Shown here piece after piece: positions 8,373 to 15,932 of a stretch of DNA of 64,000 bases (position 1 is its first letter; each line of letters opens with the position of its first letter). Origin of the DNA: Micromonospora ureilytica (GTDB lineage Bacteria; Actinomycetota; Actinomycetes; Mycobacteriales; Micromonosporaceae). The stretch is taken from positions 6,696,001 to 6,760,000 of the forward strand of contig NZ_JADOTX010000001.1 in the NCBI RefSeq assembly GCF_015751765.1, read 5' to 3'. A program made the position numbers and the translations under genes. The notes under the pieces are model-generated. The model saw only the letters and a program-made list of their open reading frames with translations. It did no database searches and was not told the origin of the DNA.

Positions 8373-8395
8373 GGGCTCATCCTGTCACGTGGTGA

Positions 8396-9541
8396 TCAGC
8401 CGCGGGTCTGCCGTGCGACGTCCTGCACCACGTCGGTGAGTCGGCCGGTGCGCTCGAACACGGCGCGTTGCCGTGCCGCGCCGCTGCCGTGCCGACGCAG
8501 CCCACCCAGCAGGTCGGTCACCTCGGCCCAGTCGCCGTGCTCCTCCAGCGCCGGCCGCATCCGCTCCACGAACCGGTCCAACAGCTCCCACGCCGGGCGC
8601 AGCTCACCGTTGGTGACGTCCACGGCCTCTCCCTCCAGGCCGTCGTGGGCGGCCCGCCAGTGCGCGGCGACCAGCAGGTGGTGGTCTGTCTGCAACGCCG
8701 GCCGCCCGGCCTCGGCATCCGCCAGGGCGGTGGCCACCAACGCCCGGACCAGCGCGGCGACCAGCACCGCGTCGTCCACCGACGGGCAGACATCGCCGAT
8801 CCGCAGCTCCACCGTCGGGTACTTCGCCGACAGGCGGGCGTACCAGTAGAGCATCCCCTCGTCGAGCATCACCCCGCTGGAGATCAACTGGCGGATCAGC
8901 CGCTGGTAGTGCTCGTGCGACTCCAGAAACGGCGTCGGCGCCACCGACGGCCAGCGCTCCCACTCCACCGAACGCCAACTGGCGTAGCCGGTGTCCTCGC
9001 CCCGGGAGAACGGCGAGTTGGTGGTCACCGCGTGCAGCATCGGCAGCCACGGCCGTACGTGGTTGAGCACCTGCACGCCGGTATCCGGGTCGGGCACCCC
9101 CACGTGCACGTGCATGCCGTTGTTCCCGGGGCCGGGAACGAGCAGCCGGAACCGCTCGATCATCCGGTCGAAGCGGGGCTTGTCCACCACCGGTGGCACC
9201 GGGCCGTCCACCGGGCCGGTGCCGATGGCGAGCAGGCGTACGCCGGCCCGCTCGGCGGCGTCGGACAGCGCCCGACGCAGTACGCCGAGGGAGTGCCGGA
9301 TCGACGAGAGCTCCAGGCCGGGCGGGCTGCCGATCTCGATCTGACTGGTCTGGAACTCCCGCTCCACCTGTCCGCGAAGTTCGGCCGGCACCTGCTCCAT
9401 GACCAGGTCCACGGCCGGGACCGCAGCCCCGGTGTGTGGGTCGACGAGCAGGAACTCCTCCTCGACACCCACGGTGAGCAACCCGGTCGCCGCAGCCATT
9501 TCACCGGGCGCCTCCGCCACCTGACCGGTCATCGACATCAC
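8396..9541 (-). CDS. ybdK: YbdK-type carboxylate-amine ligase (glutamate-cysteine ligase GCS2 family)
   Basis: This 381-residue ATP-dependent ligase has GVEEEFLLVDP near residue 25 (metal and ATP ligands), then EFQTSQIEIGSPP, NGMHVHVGVPD and RGEDTGYASW, in the order typical of GCS2 proteins. The family joins a carboxylate to an amine with ATP; weak gamma-glutamylcysteine synthase activity is known for YbdK. Actinobacteria use mycothiol, so glutathione synthesis is not assumed. AGGAAC precedes the GTG chosen as start; ATG codons 3 and 9 nt further in are possible. It is the first gene of a likely three-gene operon with the FAD reductase and lacI. Confidence 0.87.
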   Translation of the reverse strand: MMSMTGQVAEAPGEMAAATGLLTVGVEEEFLLVDPHTGAAVPAVDLVMEQVPAELRGQVEREFQTSQIEIGSPPGLELSSIRHSLGVLRRALSDAAERAGVRLLAIGTGPVDGPVPPVVDKPRFDRMIERFRLLVPGPGNNGMHVHVGVPDPDTGVQVLNHVRPWLPMLHAVTTNSPFSRGEDTGYASWRSVEWERWPSVAPTPFLESHEHYQRLIRQLISSGVMLDEGMLYWYARLSAKYPTVELRIGDVCPSVDDAVLVAALVRALVATALADAEAGRPALQTDHHLLVAAHWRAAHDGLEGEAVDVTNGELRPAWELLDRFVERMRPALEEHGDWAEVTDLLGGLRRHGSGAARQRAVFERTGRLTDVVQDVARQTRG

Positions 9542-9634
9542 CGTCCGTTCCTACCGTTCGCGGGCCGTCCGCGTCGGTCCGCCGTTGGTTACCCAACGTG
9601 GCGATGCCGGGAAACGTGGCGGCGCCAGCGGGCC

Positions 9635-10306
9635 TCAGCGACCGGCGGTCACCGACCGCCGGTCGTCGCGCGCCCGACGCTTGCGGACCTTACGGATCAC
9701 CCAACTTGCCACCATGACCACGAAGACCGCGACGATCGCGTAGTTGAACCAGTCGCTGTAGCGCTCGACGTCCTGCCAACGACGACCGAGCGCGTAACCG
9801 GCCCCCACGACGAGACCGTTCCACACCCCGCTGCCGATGGTGGTGAGCAGGATGAACTCGCCCAGCGGCATCCGGTTGGCCCCGGCCGGCACCGAGACCA
9901 GGCTGCGGACCACAGGCACCACCCGGCCGATCAGCACCGCCCACCGACCGTGCCGCTCGAACCACTTGTCGGCCTTCTCCAGGTCGTCGCTGTCCACCAA
10001 CGGGATGTGGTCCAACCAGCGCTTGAGCCGTTCCTCGCCGAGCGCCGCGCCCAGCCAGTAGAGCACCAACGCTCCGACCAGCGAGCCGACCGTCGCGGCC
10101 AGCACCACCAGGAAGACGTTGAACTCGCCCTCGTGCGCCAGGAAGCCGGCGAGCGCCAGCACGATCTCACTGGGGATCGGCGGAACGATGCTCTCCAACG
10201 CCACCAGCAGCGCCACGCCGACCGGGCCCATCGCCTCGATCACCGTGGCCACCCAGCCGGTCAACCCGGTGAACTCGGACGGGTCGCCTGCCTGGGCGTA
10301 CGCCAT
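9635..10306 (-). CDS. DedA-family membrane protein
   Basis: This 223-residue integral membrane protein has about five hydrophobic segments. The family signature is present: PPIPSEIVLALAGFLA near residue 45, then the amphipathic RHGRWAVLIGRVVPVVRSLVSVPAG with the conserved arginines, and GSGVWNGLVVGAGYALG. Members act in membrane lipid (undecaprenyl phosphate or phosphatidylethanolamine) recycling and proton-dependent homeostasis. GGAAGG stands before the ATG. The tail after the last helix is strongly basic (RKVRKRRARDDRR) and should face the cytoplasm. Confidence 0.9.
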   Translation of the reverse strand: MAYAQAGDPSEFTGLTGWVATVIEAMGPVGVALLVALESIVPPIPSEIVLALAGFLAHEGEFNVFLVVLAATVGSLVGALVLYWLGAALGEERLKRWLDHIPLVDSDDLEKADKWFERHGRWAVLIGRVVPVVRSLVSVPAGANRMPLGEFILLTTIGSGVWNGLVVGAGYALGRRWQDVERYSDWFNYAIVAVFVVMVASWVIRKVRKRRARDDRRSVTAGR

Positions 10307-10363
10307 GGTCGTCCTTCCGGTCGGCTGTCGGGGATCGGATGGTCATACCCAGTAAGGCGATTG

Positions 10364-10978
10364 CTACACCTCCGGGTGCAGCGCGGTGTCCGCCGGCCCC
10401 TGCCGCCAGCCGGTGAACGCCACAGTCAGACCGGCGCGGGACGGCGCGCAGCAGAACGGGCCGGCCATCGCGTCGGCCGCCGGGTCCAGCGGGGCCAGGC
10501 GGACGAGTCGCCACGGCTCGTCGTCGACCCGGGCGCGGACCGTCAGCGCGTCGCCGGCCCGGCTGACCCGCACTGTCACCTCCCGGCCCGCCCAGTCCGG
10601 CACCGGCCCCACCGACCAGTCGGAGAACTCCCGGGTCACCACCGCCCCGAGCTGCACCTCGCCGTCGCTTATCTCCACACCGGCCTTGGTCCAGGTCCGT
10701 TCGTCGACGCGGACGTACGCACCGGCCTGGTCGAACTGCGCCGAGAAGTCGAGCCGGAAGCTCACCTCCATGGCGGCCCCCACCGGCAGCGGCGCCAGCA
10801 GGGCCGGGCCGTTGTCGTGGACGAAGCCGTAGCTGGTCCTCCGCCAGAAGTCGCTGTCCGCCGCCGGCTCGACGACCAGCTCGCCAGCCGGGCCCTCCTC
10901 CACGCGTACCGGCGGGTGCAGCCAGGTGCCCCGGGACCAGTCCAACAGTTCGCTCGGCGGTACGAGGTCGTTCTCCAT
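10364..10978 (-). CDS. DUF1349 (concanavalin A-like fold) protein
   Basis: This protein of about 204 residues has the DUF1349 pattern: WLHPPV, an F-W-R-R-T-S-Y segment, GAYVRVDERTWTKAGVEISDG near the middle, and TVAFTGWRQGP at the end. The family has a lectin/glucanase-like beta sandwich, and its biochemical role is unsettled. I prefer ATG at 10978 (MENDLVPPSELLDW); a start at 10996 is equally lacking in a ribosome binding site. It is divergent from the GH13 gene and 57 nt from dedA. Confidence 0.78.
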   Translation of the reverse strand: MENDLVPPSELLDWSRGTWLHPPVRVEEGPAGELVVEPAADSDFWRRTSYGFVHDNGPALLAPLPVGAAMEVSFRLDFSAQFDQAGAYVRVDERTWTKAGVEISDGEVQLGAVVTREFSDWSVGPVPDWAGREVTVRVSRAGDALTVRARVDDEPWRLVRLAPLDPAADAMAGPFCCAPSRAGLTVAFTGWRQGPADTALHPEV

Positions 10979-11064
10979 GACCGGCACGGTAACCAACGCC
11001 CGCCGCCACCCGCCGCCCGCCAGACGGGTTTGCCGCGGTGATCGAACGGAGATGTTCCTCCGGC

Positions 11065-12717
11065 ATGGGTGATCGTTGGTATTCCGAAGCCGTCGTCTAC
11101 TGCCTCGACATCGACACGTACGCCGACTCCGACGGCGACGGGGTCGGTGACATCCGTGGGTTGATTGGAAGGCTGGACTACCTGGCCCGGCTCGGGGTGA
11201 CCTGCCTGTGGCTGCACCCGATCCACCCGTCGCCCAACCGCGACGACGGCTACGACGCCACCGACTTCTACAACGTGGACCCGCGCTTCGGCACCCTGGG
11301 CGACTTCGCCGAGCTGCTGCACCAGGCGCAGAACCGGGGCATCCGCGTGATCATCGACCTGGTGGTCAACCACACCTCCGACGAGCACCCGTGGTTCCAG
11401 TCCGCCCGTTCGTCACCGGACTCGCCGTACCGGGACTGGTTCGTGTGGTCCGACACCGAACCGGACGACCGCCACCAGGGCATGGTCTTCCCCGGCGAGC
11501 AGGACGAGACGTGGAGCTACGACCGGACCGCCAAGGCGTGGTTCTACCACCGGTTCTACAAGTTCCAGCCGGACCTCAACTTCGCCAACCCGCAGGTCCG
11601 GGACGAGATCAAGAAGATCATGTCGTTCTGGCTCCAGCTCGGCGTCTCCGGCTTCCGGATGGACGCGGTGCCGTTCATCATCGAGCTGACCGAGCCGGGC
11701 AACCCGAACTCCCCGAAGGACTTCGAGTTCCTCACCGAGATGCGCCAGCACGTCCAGTGGCGCCGCGGCGACGCCGTCCTGCTGGCCGAGGCGAACGTCG
11801 AGCCGGACCAGCTACCGACGTTCTTCGGCGACGCCAGCGGTTCCGGCAACCGGATCCACATGCTCTTCGACTTCATGCTCAACGGTCGACTCATGCTCGC
11901 CCTGGCCCGCGAGGACCCGGAGTCGCTGATCGAGGCGCTCCGCGACACCCCGAAGCTGCCGGTCGGCGGGCAGTGGGCCACCTTCCTGCGCAACCACGAC
12001 GAGATCGACCTGTCCCGGCTGACAACCGAACAGCGCAACCAGGTGTACGCGAAGTTCGGCCCGGACGAGAACATGCGCATCTACGACCGGGGCATCCGTC
12101 GCCGGCTCGCCCCGATGCTCGGCAACGACAGGCGGCACATCGAGCTGGCGTACGCCCTCCAGTTCTCGATGCGCGGCACGCCGGTGCTGCGTTACGGCGA
12201 GGAGATCGGGATGGGCGAGGACCTGTCGCTGCGGGGTCGGGACGCGATCCGTACCCCGATGCAATGGTCGTACCAGTCGAATGCCGGCTTCTCCACGGCG
12301 GACCCGGAGAAGCTGGTCCGCCCGATCATCGACAAGGGTGAGTTCGGCTACCAGAACGTCAACGTCACCGCCCAGCGGGGCGACCCCAAGTCGCTGCTCG
12401 CCTGGTTCGAACGCATGATCCGTACGCTGCGGGAGGCCCCGGAGATCGGTTCCGGCTCGACCACCCACATCGACGTGGCGATGCCGGCCGGAGTGCTCGC
12501 GCACCGGGCCGACGGGCCGACCGGGACGATGGTCTTCGTGCACAACCTGGGCACCGACGACGTCGAGGTGGACCTCAGCAGCCTTGAGCCGGAGGCCGAC
12601 CTGCCGATCGACGTGCTCGCCGACCGTGGCTACGGAGAGTTGGGCAAGCTCGGCGCTGTGAAGGTCTCCGGCCACGGATACCGGTGGATTCGCCTATGCC
12701 GAGGGTCGGCCTGTTGA
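11065..12717 (+). CDS. GH13 alpha-amylase-family protein (trehalose synthase-like)
   Basis: This is a cytoplasmic glycosidase or glucanotransferase of about 550 residues with no signal peptide. The TIM-barrel conserved regions are complete: IDLVVNHTSDEHPWF, GFRMDAVPF (nucleophile Asp200), LLAEANVEP (acid/base Glu242) and LRNHDEIDLS (Asp312). The N-terminus WYSEAVVYCLDIDTYADSDG and the HYKFQPDLNFAN-like block resemble TreS trehalose synthases, but the body is diverged and the C-terminal domain short. Maltose/trehalose isomerisation or alpha-glucan hydrolysis are both possible. ATG at 11065 is preferred over a GTG at 11038. Neither start has a strong ribosome binding site. Confidence 0.85.
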   Translation: MGDRWYSEAVVYCLDIDTYADSDGDGVGDIRGLIGRLDYLARLGVTCLWLHPIHPSPNRDDGYDATDFYNVDPRFGTLGDFAELLHQAQNRGIRVIIDLVVNHTSDEHPWFQSARSSPDSPYRDWFVWSDTEPDDRHQGMVFPGEQDETWSYDRTAKAWFYHRFYKFQPDLNFANPQVRDEIKKIMSFWLQLGVSGFRMDAVPFIIELTEPGNPNSPKDFEFLTEMRQHVQWRRGDAVLLAEANVEPDQLPTFFGDASGSGNRIHMLFDFMLNGRLMLALAREDPESLIEALRDTPKLPVGGQWATFLRNHDEIDLSRLTTEQRNQVYAKFGPDENMRIYDRGIRRRLAPMLGNDRRHIELAYALQFSMRGTPVLRYGEEIGMGEDLSLRGRDAIRTPMQWSYQSNAGFSTADPEKLVRPIIDKGEFGYQNVNVTAQRGDPKSLLAWFERMIRTLREAPEIGSGSTTHIDVAMPAGVLAHRADGPTGTMVFVHNLGTDDVEVDLSSLEPEADLPIDVLADRGYGELGKLGAVKVSGHGYRWIRLCRGSAC

Positions 12718-12760
12718 GGTTAAGCTCCTCCGATCGACCCCAAGTTACCGGGAGGTAATC

Positions 12761-13519
12761 ATGTCGGAGGAGTCCCGCGTCGCCATCGTCACCGGAGCCG
12801 CACGCGGCATCGGCGCGGCCACCGCCCGACGGCTGGCCGCCGACGGAATGGCCGTTGCCGTGGTCGACATCGAGGAGGCGGCCACCAAGGAGACGGTGGA
12901 CGCCATCGCCGCAGCCGGCGGCCGGGCGCTCGGGGTGGGTGCCGACGTGTCCGACCGGGACCAGGTCGAGGCCGCGGTGAGCCGCGTCGCCGCCGAGTTG
13001 GGCGCGCCCACAGTGCTTGTCAACAACGCCGGTGTGCTCCGCGACAACCTGCTGTTCAAGATGACCAACGCCGACTGGGACACGGTGATGGGCGTGCACC
13101 TGCGCGGTGCGTTCCTGTTCAGCCAGGCCGCCCAGAAGCACATGGTGGACCGGAAGTGGGGGCGGATCGTCAACCTCTCCAGCACCTCCGCGCTGGGCAA
13201 CCGGGGCCAGGCGAACTACGCCGCCGCCAAGGCCGGTCTGCAGGGCTTCACCAAGACGCTCGCCATCGAACTGGGGCCGTTCGGGGTGACAGTGAACGCT
13301 GTCGCACCCGGCTTCATCGTCACCGACATGACCGCCGCCACCGCCGCCCGCATGAAGGTCGACTTCGACGACTTCCAGAAGCACGCCGCCGCCGAGATCC
13401 CGGTCCGTCGCCCGGGCCGGCCGGAGGACGTCGCGCACACCATCTCGTTCCTGACGAGCGAGGGTGCCGGCTTCGTCTCCGGCCAGGTCATCTACGTCGC
13501 GGGCGGCCCACGGGACTGA
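12761..13519 (+). CDS. fabG: 3-oxoacyl-ACP reductase-like SDR
   Basis: This 252-residue short-chain dehydrogenase has an N-terminal NADP site VTGAARGIGAATARRLA, then LVNNAGVLRD and the catalytic Ser in NLSSTSALGN. The YAAAK tetrad (Tyr and Lys in NYAAAKAGLQG) follows, then APGFIVTDMT and a C-terminal GQVIYVAGG. All of this matches FabG-type beta-ketoacyl reductases. GGGAGGT lies 5 nt before the ATG. It stands alone rather than in a fatty-acid cluster, so it may serve another ketone substrate. A strong stem-loop follows the stop. Confidence 0.87.
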   Translation: MSEESRVAIVTGAARGIGAATARRLAADGMAVAVVDIEEAATKETVDAIAAAGGRALGVGADVSDRDQVEAAVSRVAAELGAPTVLVNNAGVLRDNLLFKMTNADWDTVMGVHLRGAFLFSQAAQKHMVDRKWGRIVNLSSTSALGNRGQANYAAAKAGLQGFTKTLAIELGPFGVTVNAVAPGFIVTDMTAATAARMKVDFDDFQKHAAAEIPVRRPGRPEDVAHTISFLTSEGAGFVSGQVIYVAGGPRD

Positions 13520-13527
13520 CCCGTACC

Positions 13528-13574
13528 CCCGGCGAGGGCGCTCCGGCAGATAAGCCGGCGCCCTCGTCGCCGGG
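13528..13574 (+). terminator. Strong hairpin terminator after fabG
   Basis: GGCGAGGGCGC-TCCGGC pairs with GCCGG-CGCCCTCGTCGCC around an AGATAA loop, with a small bulge. It lies between the convergent fabG and the membrane protein gene at 13580 and can serve both strands. Confidence 0.7.
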
Positions 13575-13579
13575 TCTTC

Positions 13580-13993
13580 TCACCGGGTCAGGCGGGTGCG
13601 CCACAGCCAGATCAGGCCGAGCACCGGCAGCACCAGCGGGATGTAGCCGTACCCGCTGCCGAACTGCGACCAGACCGTCTCGTCCGGGAAGAGTTCCTTG
13701 TCGACCAGGCTCAGGATGCCGACCGCGACCACCCCGACCAACTCCACGGAGCAGCACACCAACGCCACCCGTCGGCCGGTGTGCCCGGCGCGGGCCAACC
13801 CCACCGCCGCCACGATGTAGATGAGCGCGGCCACCCCGGAGAGCAGGTACGCCACCCGCGCCTCGTCGAACTTGGTGGCGATCTGCAGGCCCGCCCGACT
13901 CGTCGCCGCGATGGCGAAAAGCAGGTAGACAGCGATCAACAGCCGACCCGGGCCGGAATTCGTACGCCGCCGAGCCGGTCCTGTCTCAACCAC
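13580..13993 (-). CDS. Small four-helix membrane protein of unknown function
   Basis: I do not recognise this 137-residue protein. It has a short basic N-terminus (ARRRTNSG) and four hydrophobic segments: LLIAVYLLFAIAATSRAG, VAYLLSGVAALIYIVAAVGLA, RRVALVCCSVELVGVVAVGIL and IPLVLPVLGLIWLW. The last two are separated by an acidic stretch, VDKELFPDETVWSQFGSGYG. The GTG start overlaps the stop of the upstream membrane protein by 8 nt, and GGGAGG lies 7 nt upstream. The two are translationally coupled and probably form one complex or pathway. Confidence 0.75.
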   Translation of the reverse strand: MVETGPARRRTNSGPGRLLIAVYLLFAIAATSRAGLQIATKFDEARVAYLLSGVAALIYIVAAVGLARAGHTGRRVALVCCSVELVGVVAVGILSLVDKELFPDETVWSQFGSGYGYIPLVLPVLGLIWLWRTRLTR

Positions 13994-14378
13994 CGAGCAC
14001 CTCCCAGGTCTGCTGCAACCGGACCACCACCACCGGGGCCACCAGACAGACCGCGCACACGATCGCCGAACCCCACCGGGTCGGTTCCATCCGGGCCAGC
14101 ACCCAGGCCAGTGGCGGCAGGCACACCAGCGTGACCAGATAGCCGAAGAAGGCGCCGGGCTCGCCGGGCCGATCCCCGCCGCCGACCGCGACGAGCGCCA
14201 GCACGCTCAACACCAGCAACACCACTTCGAGTACGGCCAGACCGACGAACTGCACCCGATCCGGCGGCCGTTGGCGTACCGCCGCCACCAGCGCCCACAC
14301 CGCCACGAGCAGCGACAGCACGATCGACACGGTCGCGACGATGCCGTCCACCGGCGAATCGGTGCCCACGCTGGTCAC
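13986..14378 (-). CDS. Small membrane protein of unknown function, coupled to 13580-13993
   Basis: This is a membrane protein of about 130 residues that I do not recognise. The hydrophobic segments are GIVATVSIVLSLLVAVWALV, FVGLAVLEVVLLVLSVLALV, AFFGYLVTLVCLPPLAWVLA and SAIVCAVCLVAPVVVV. The reading stays open to 14621, but its first part is polar and unlike coding sequence, so I place the start at GTG 14378 (VTSVGTDSP). The start is uncertain by several codons. An inverted repeat at 14418-14434 overlaps a possible TAGGCT -10 box for this gene. Confidence 0.65.
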   Translation of the reverse strand: MTSVGTDSPVDGIVATVSIVLSLLVAVWALVAAVRQRPPDRVQFVGLAVLEVVLLVLSVLALVAVGGGDRPGEPGAFFGYLVTLVCLPPLAWVLARMEPTRWGSAIVCAVCLVAPVVVVRLQQTWEVLGG

Positions 14379-14417
14379 CGGACCCACCCGGTCGTTGCCT
14401 CGGTCACCGGCACAGCC

Positions 14418-14434
14418 TACTAACCGTCGTAGTA
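14418..14434. promoter_or_regulatory. TACTA-n7-TAGTA inverted repeat, BlaI/CopY-like operator
   Basis: TACTA and TAGTA arms are separated by ACCGTCG. On the minus strand the sequence TAGTAGGCT overlaps a plausible -10 box about 30 nt before the membrane-protein start. The TACTA...TAGTA form resembles BlaI/CopY-type winged-helix operators, but no such regulator gene is in the window. Confidence 0.4.
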
Positions 14435-14539
14435 AGCGGGTGCCCCCGCCTGTCCGCCGCACGTCGGCCGCCCCGATCGGCACGGGCCCTGAGCTGCTCC
14501 GGTTGGTCGACCCGCCGCCGGTGCCCCCGGTGAGGCGAC

Positions 14540-14545
14540 TAGCGT
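14540..14545 (+). promoter_or_regulatory. -10 box TAGCGT upstream of the Gfo/Idh/MocA gene
   Basis: TAGCGT occurs 50 nt before the GTG at 14596, leaving a leader of about 43 nt with its own ribosome binding site. It is the same hexamer used before several other genes here. Confidence 0.4.
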
Positions 14546-14595
14546 GGATCAGGTCCGTGGCGTTGGCGCGGGGTGGGGAAACAGCGGAGGTACAC

Positions 14596-15504
14596 GTGCT
14601 GCGGTTCGGTTTGTTCGGCACCGGTCACTGGGCGATCGAGACGCACGGGAAGGCGCTGCACGCACATCCCGACGCGGAGCTGGTGGGGGTGTGGGGCCGC
14701 AACCCGGAGCGAGCGTCCGCGCTGGCCGAGCGGTACGGGGTGCCCGCCTACGCCGACGTCGACGCGCTGATCGAGCAGTGCGAGGCCGTCGCCGTCGCCC
14801 TGCCGCCGGACATCCAGGCTGACATCGCGGTCCGGGCGGCCCGCGCCGGTCGGCACCTGTTGCTGGACAAGCCGCTGGCGCTCAGCGTGGCCGACGCCGA
14901 CCGTGTCGTGGCCGCCGCCGAGGAGTCCGCGGTGGCCTCAGTCGTCTTCTTCACCCAGCGGTTCCAGCCGAACGTGACCGCGTTCCTGGCCGCCACCGCC
15001 GCCGCCGGGGGCTGGCAGCACGGCCGGACCACCGCGTTCGCCTCAATCTTCCAGGACGGCAGCCCGTACGGCGGCTCGTTGTGGCGTCGGGAGCACGGGG
15101 CGCTCTGGGACATCGCCCCGCACGCGCTGTCGATCCTCCTGCCGGTGCTGGGCCGGGTGACGCAGGTGGCGGCGATGGACGGGCCGAGCGGGATGGTGCA
15201 CCTCCTGCTCACCCACGAGGGCGGTGCCACGAGCAGCGCCTCGCTCTCCCTGGATGCCCCGACCGAGTCGATGGCCCGGGAGTTCGTGTTCTACGGCGAG
15301 AACGGCATCGAGAACGTCCCGTTCGGCGAGAACGACGCCGCCACAGCGTTCGGCGTCGCCATCGACCAACTCGTCGAGCAGGTGCGGGCCGGCACGCGGG
15401 ACCACCGCTGCGACGTCCGCTTCGGCCGCGAGGTAGTCGGCATCATCGCCGCCGCCGAAACCGCCCGCACAGAATCCCGCACCATCCCCGTCCCCCTCCC
15501 CTAA
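14596..15504 (+). CDS. Gfo/Idh/MocA-family NAD(P)-dependent oxidoreductase
   Basis: This is a 302-residue sugar-type dehydrogenase. The N-terminal Rossmann fold starts FGLFGTGHWAIETH, then VGVWGRNPERASALAERYG and VAVALPPDIQAD. The conserved HLLLDKPLALSVADAD carries the family lysine (EKP type, here DKP). The C-terminal beta-sheet domain has WRREHGALWDIAPHALSIL with the active-site-like histidine. I chose GTG at 14596 because GGAGG lies 5 nt upstream; the open frame to 14341 reads antisense to another gene. The substrate is unknown. Confidence 0.87.
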   Translation: MLRFGLFGTGHWAIETHGKALHAHPDAELVGVWGRNPERASALAERYGVPAYADVDALIEQCEAVAVALPPDIQADIAVRAARAGRHLLLDKPLALSVADADRVVAAAEESAVASVVFFTQRFQPNVTAFLAATAAAGGWQHGRTTAFASIFQDGSPYGGSLWRREHGALWDIAPHALSILLPVLGRVTQVAAMDGPSGMVHLLLTHEGGATSSASLSLDAPTESMAREFVFYGENGIENVPFGENDAATAFGVAIDQLVEQVRAGTRDHRCDVRFGREVVGIIAAAETARTESRTIPVPLP

Positions 15505-15532
15505 CAGCGCCCCACCCCACCGCTGACCCCGT

Positions 15533-15589
15533 TGATCATGAAGTTAGCGGCGCGACACGCCGTGCTGGAGGGCAATAACCTCATGATCA
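15533..15589. repeat. Imperfect palindromic intergenic repeat (TGATCATGA...TCATGATCA)
   Basis: TGATCATGAAGTTA (15533-15546) and TAACCTCATGATCA (15576-15589) are complementary except at one position. The loop contains a further small stem, GGCG...CGCC. The element lies between convergent genes. I recall closely similar GTTGATCATGAAGTTATTGCC-type units as dispersed repeats in Micromonosporaceae; this is memory and was not searched. Confidence 0.65.
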
Positions 15590-15612
15590 CCGAGGTCAGG
15601 TGGGGGTCGAGG

Positions 15613-15804
15613 TTAGGTGGGGGTGGTTAGGGCTGCGTTCAGCTCGTCGGGGGAGTTGAACTGGTCGGGTGGTAGGGCTTGCAGCATTTGCAGCATGGCC
15701 GTGCTGGCCCCGTTTTCCTGTCCCCAGCGGATCAGGTCCTCCCGGGAGACCGGGTAGTCGAGCCCGGCCAGGTACTCCTGCAACTGAACCCCGGTGACGG
15801 TCAT
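15613..15804 (-). CDS. DUF2795 small protein
   Basis: This 63-residue soluble protein matches DUF2795: VQLQEYLAGLDYPVSREDLI at the N-terminus, then ASTAMLQMLQALPPDQFNSPDEL. The fold is helical and acidic. The function of the family is not established. The ATG is preceded only by a weak GGGTAG. It is divergent from the erythromycin esterase gene and convergent with the oxidoreductase. Confidence 0.8.
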   Translation of the reverse strand: MTVTGVQLQEYLAGLDYPVSREDLIRWGQENGASTAMLQMLQALPPDQFNSPDELNAALTTPT

Positions 15805-15932
15805 GTCGGCCGGCTACCCGCTCGCGGTGGTCGTACACCGGCTTGGTTGGCTGCCACGACGGCCCGGCGGCCGGCGTGTCGGCCCGCGACGCGCCCACGG
15901 TTTGCCGCAGCGACGGCCGGGTAGCCGCTGGC

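Noticed and set aside
6105..11041. Very long plus-strand frames opposite lacI, the FAD reductase, ybdK and dedA
   Set aside because: No family features; the minus strand has complete, well-conserved genes throughout.
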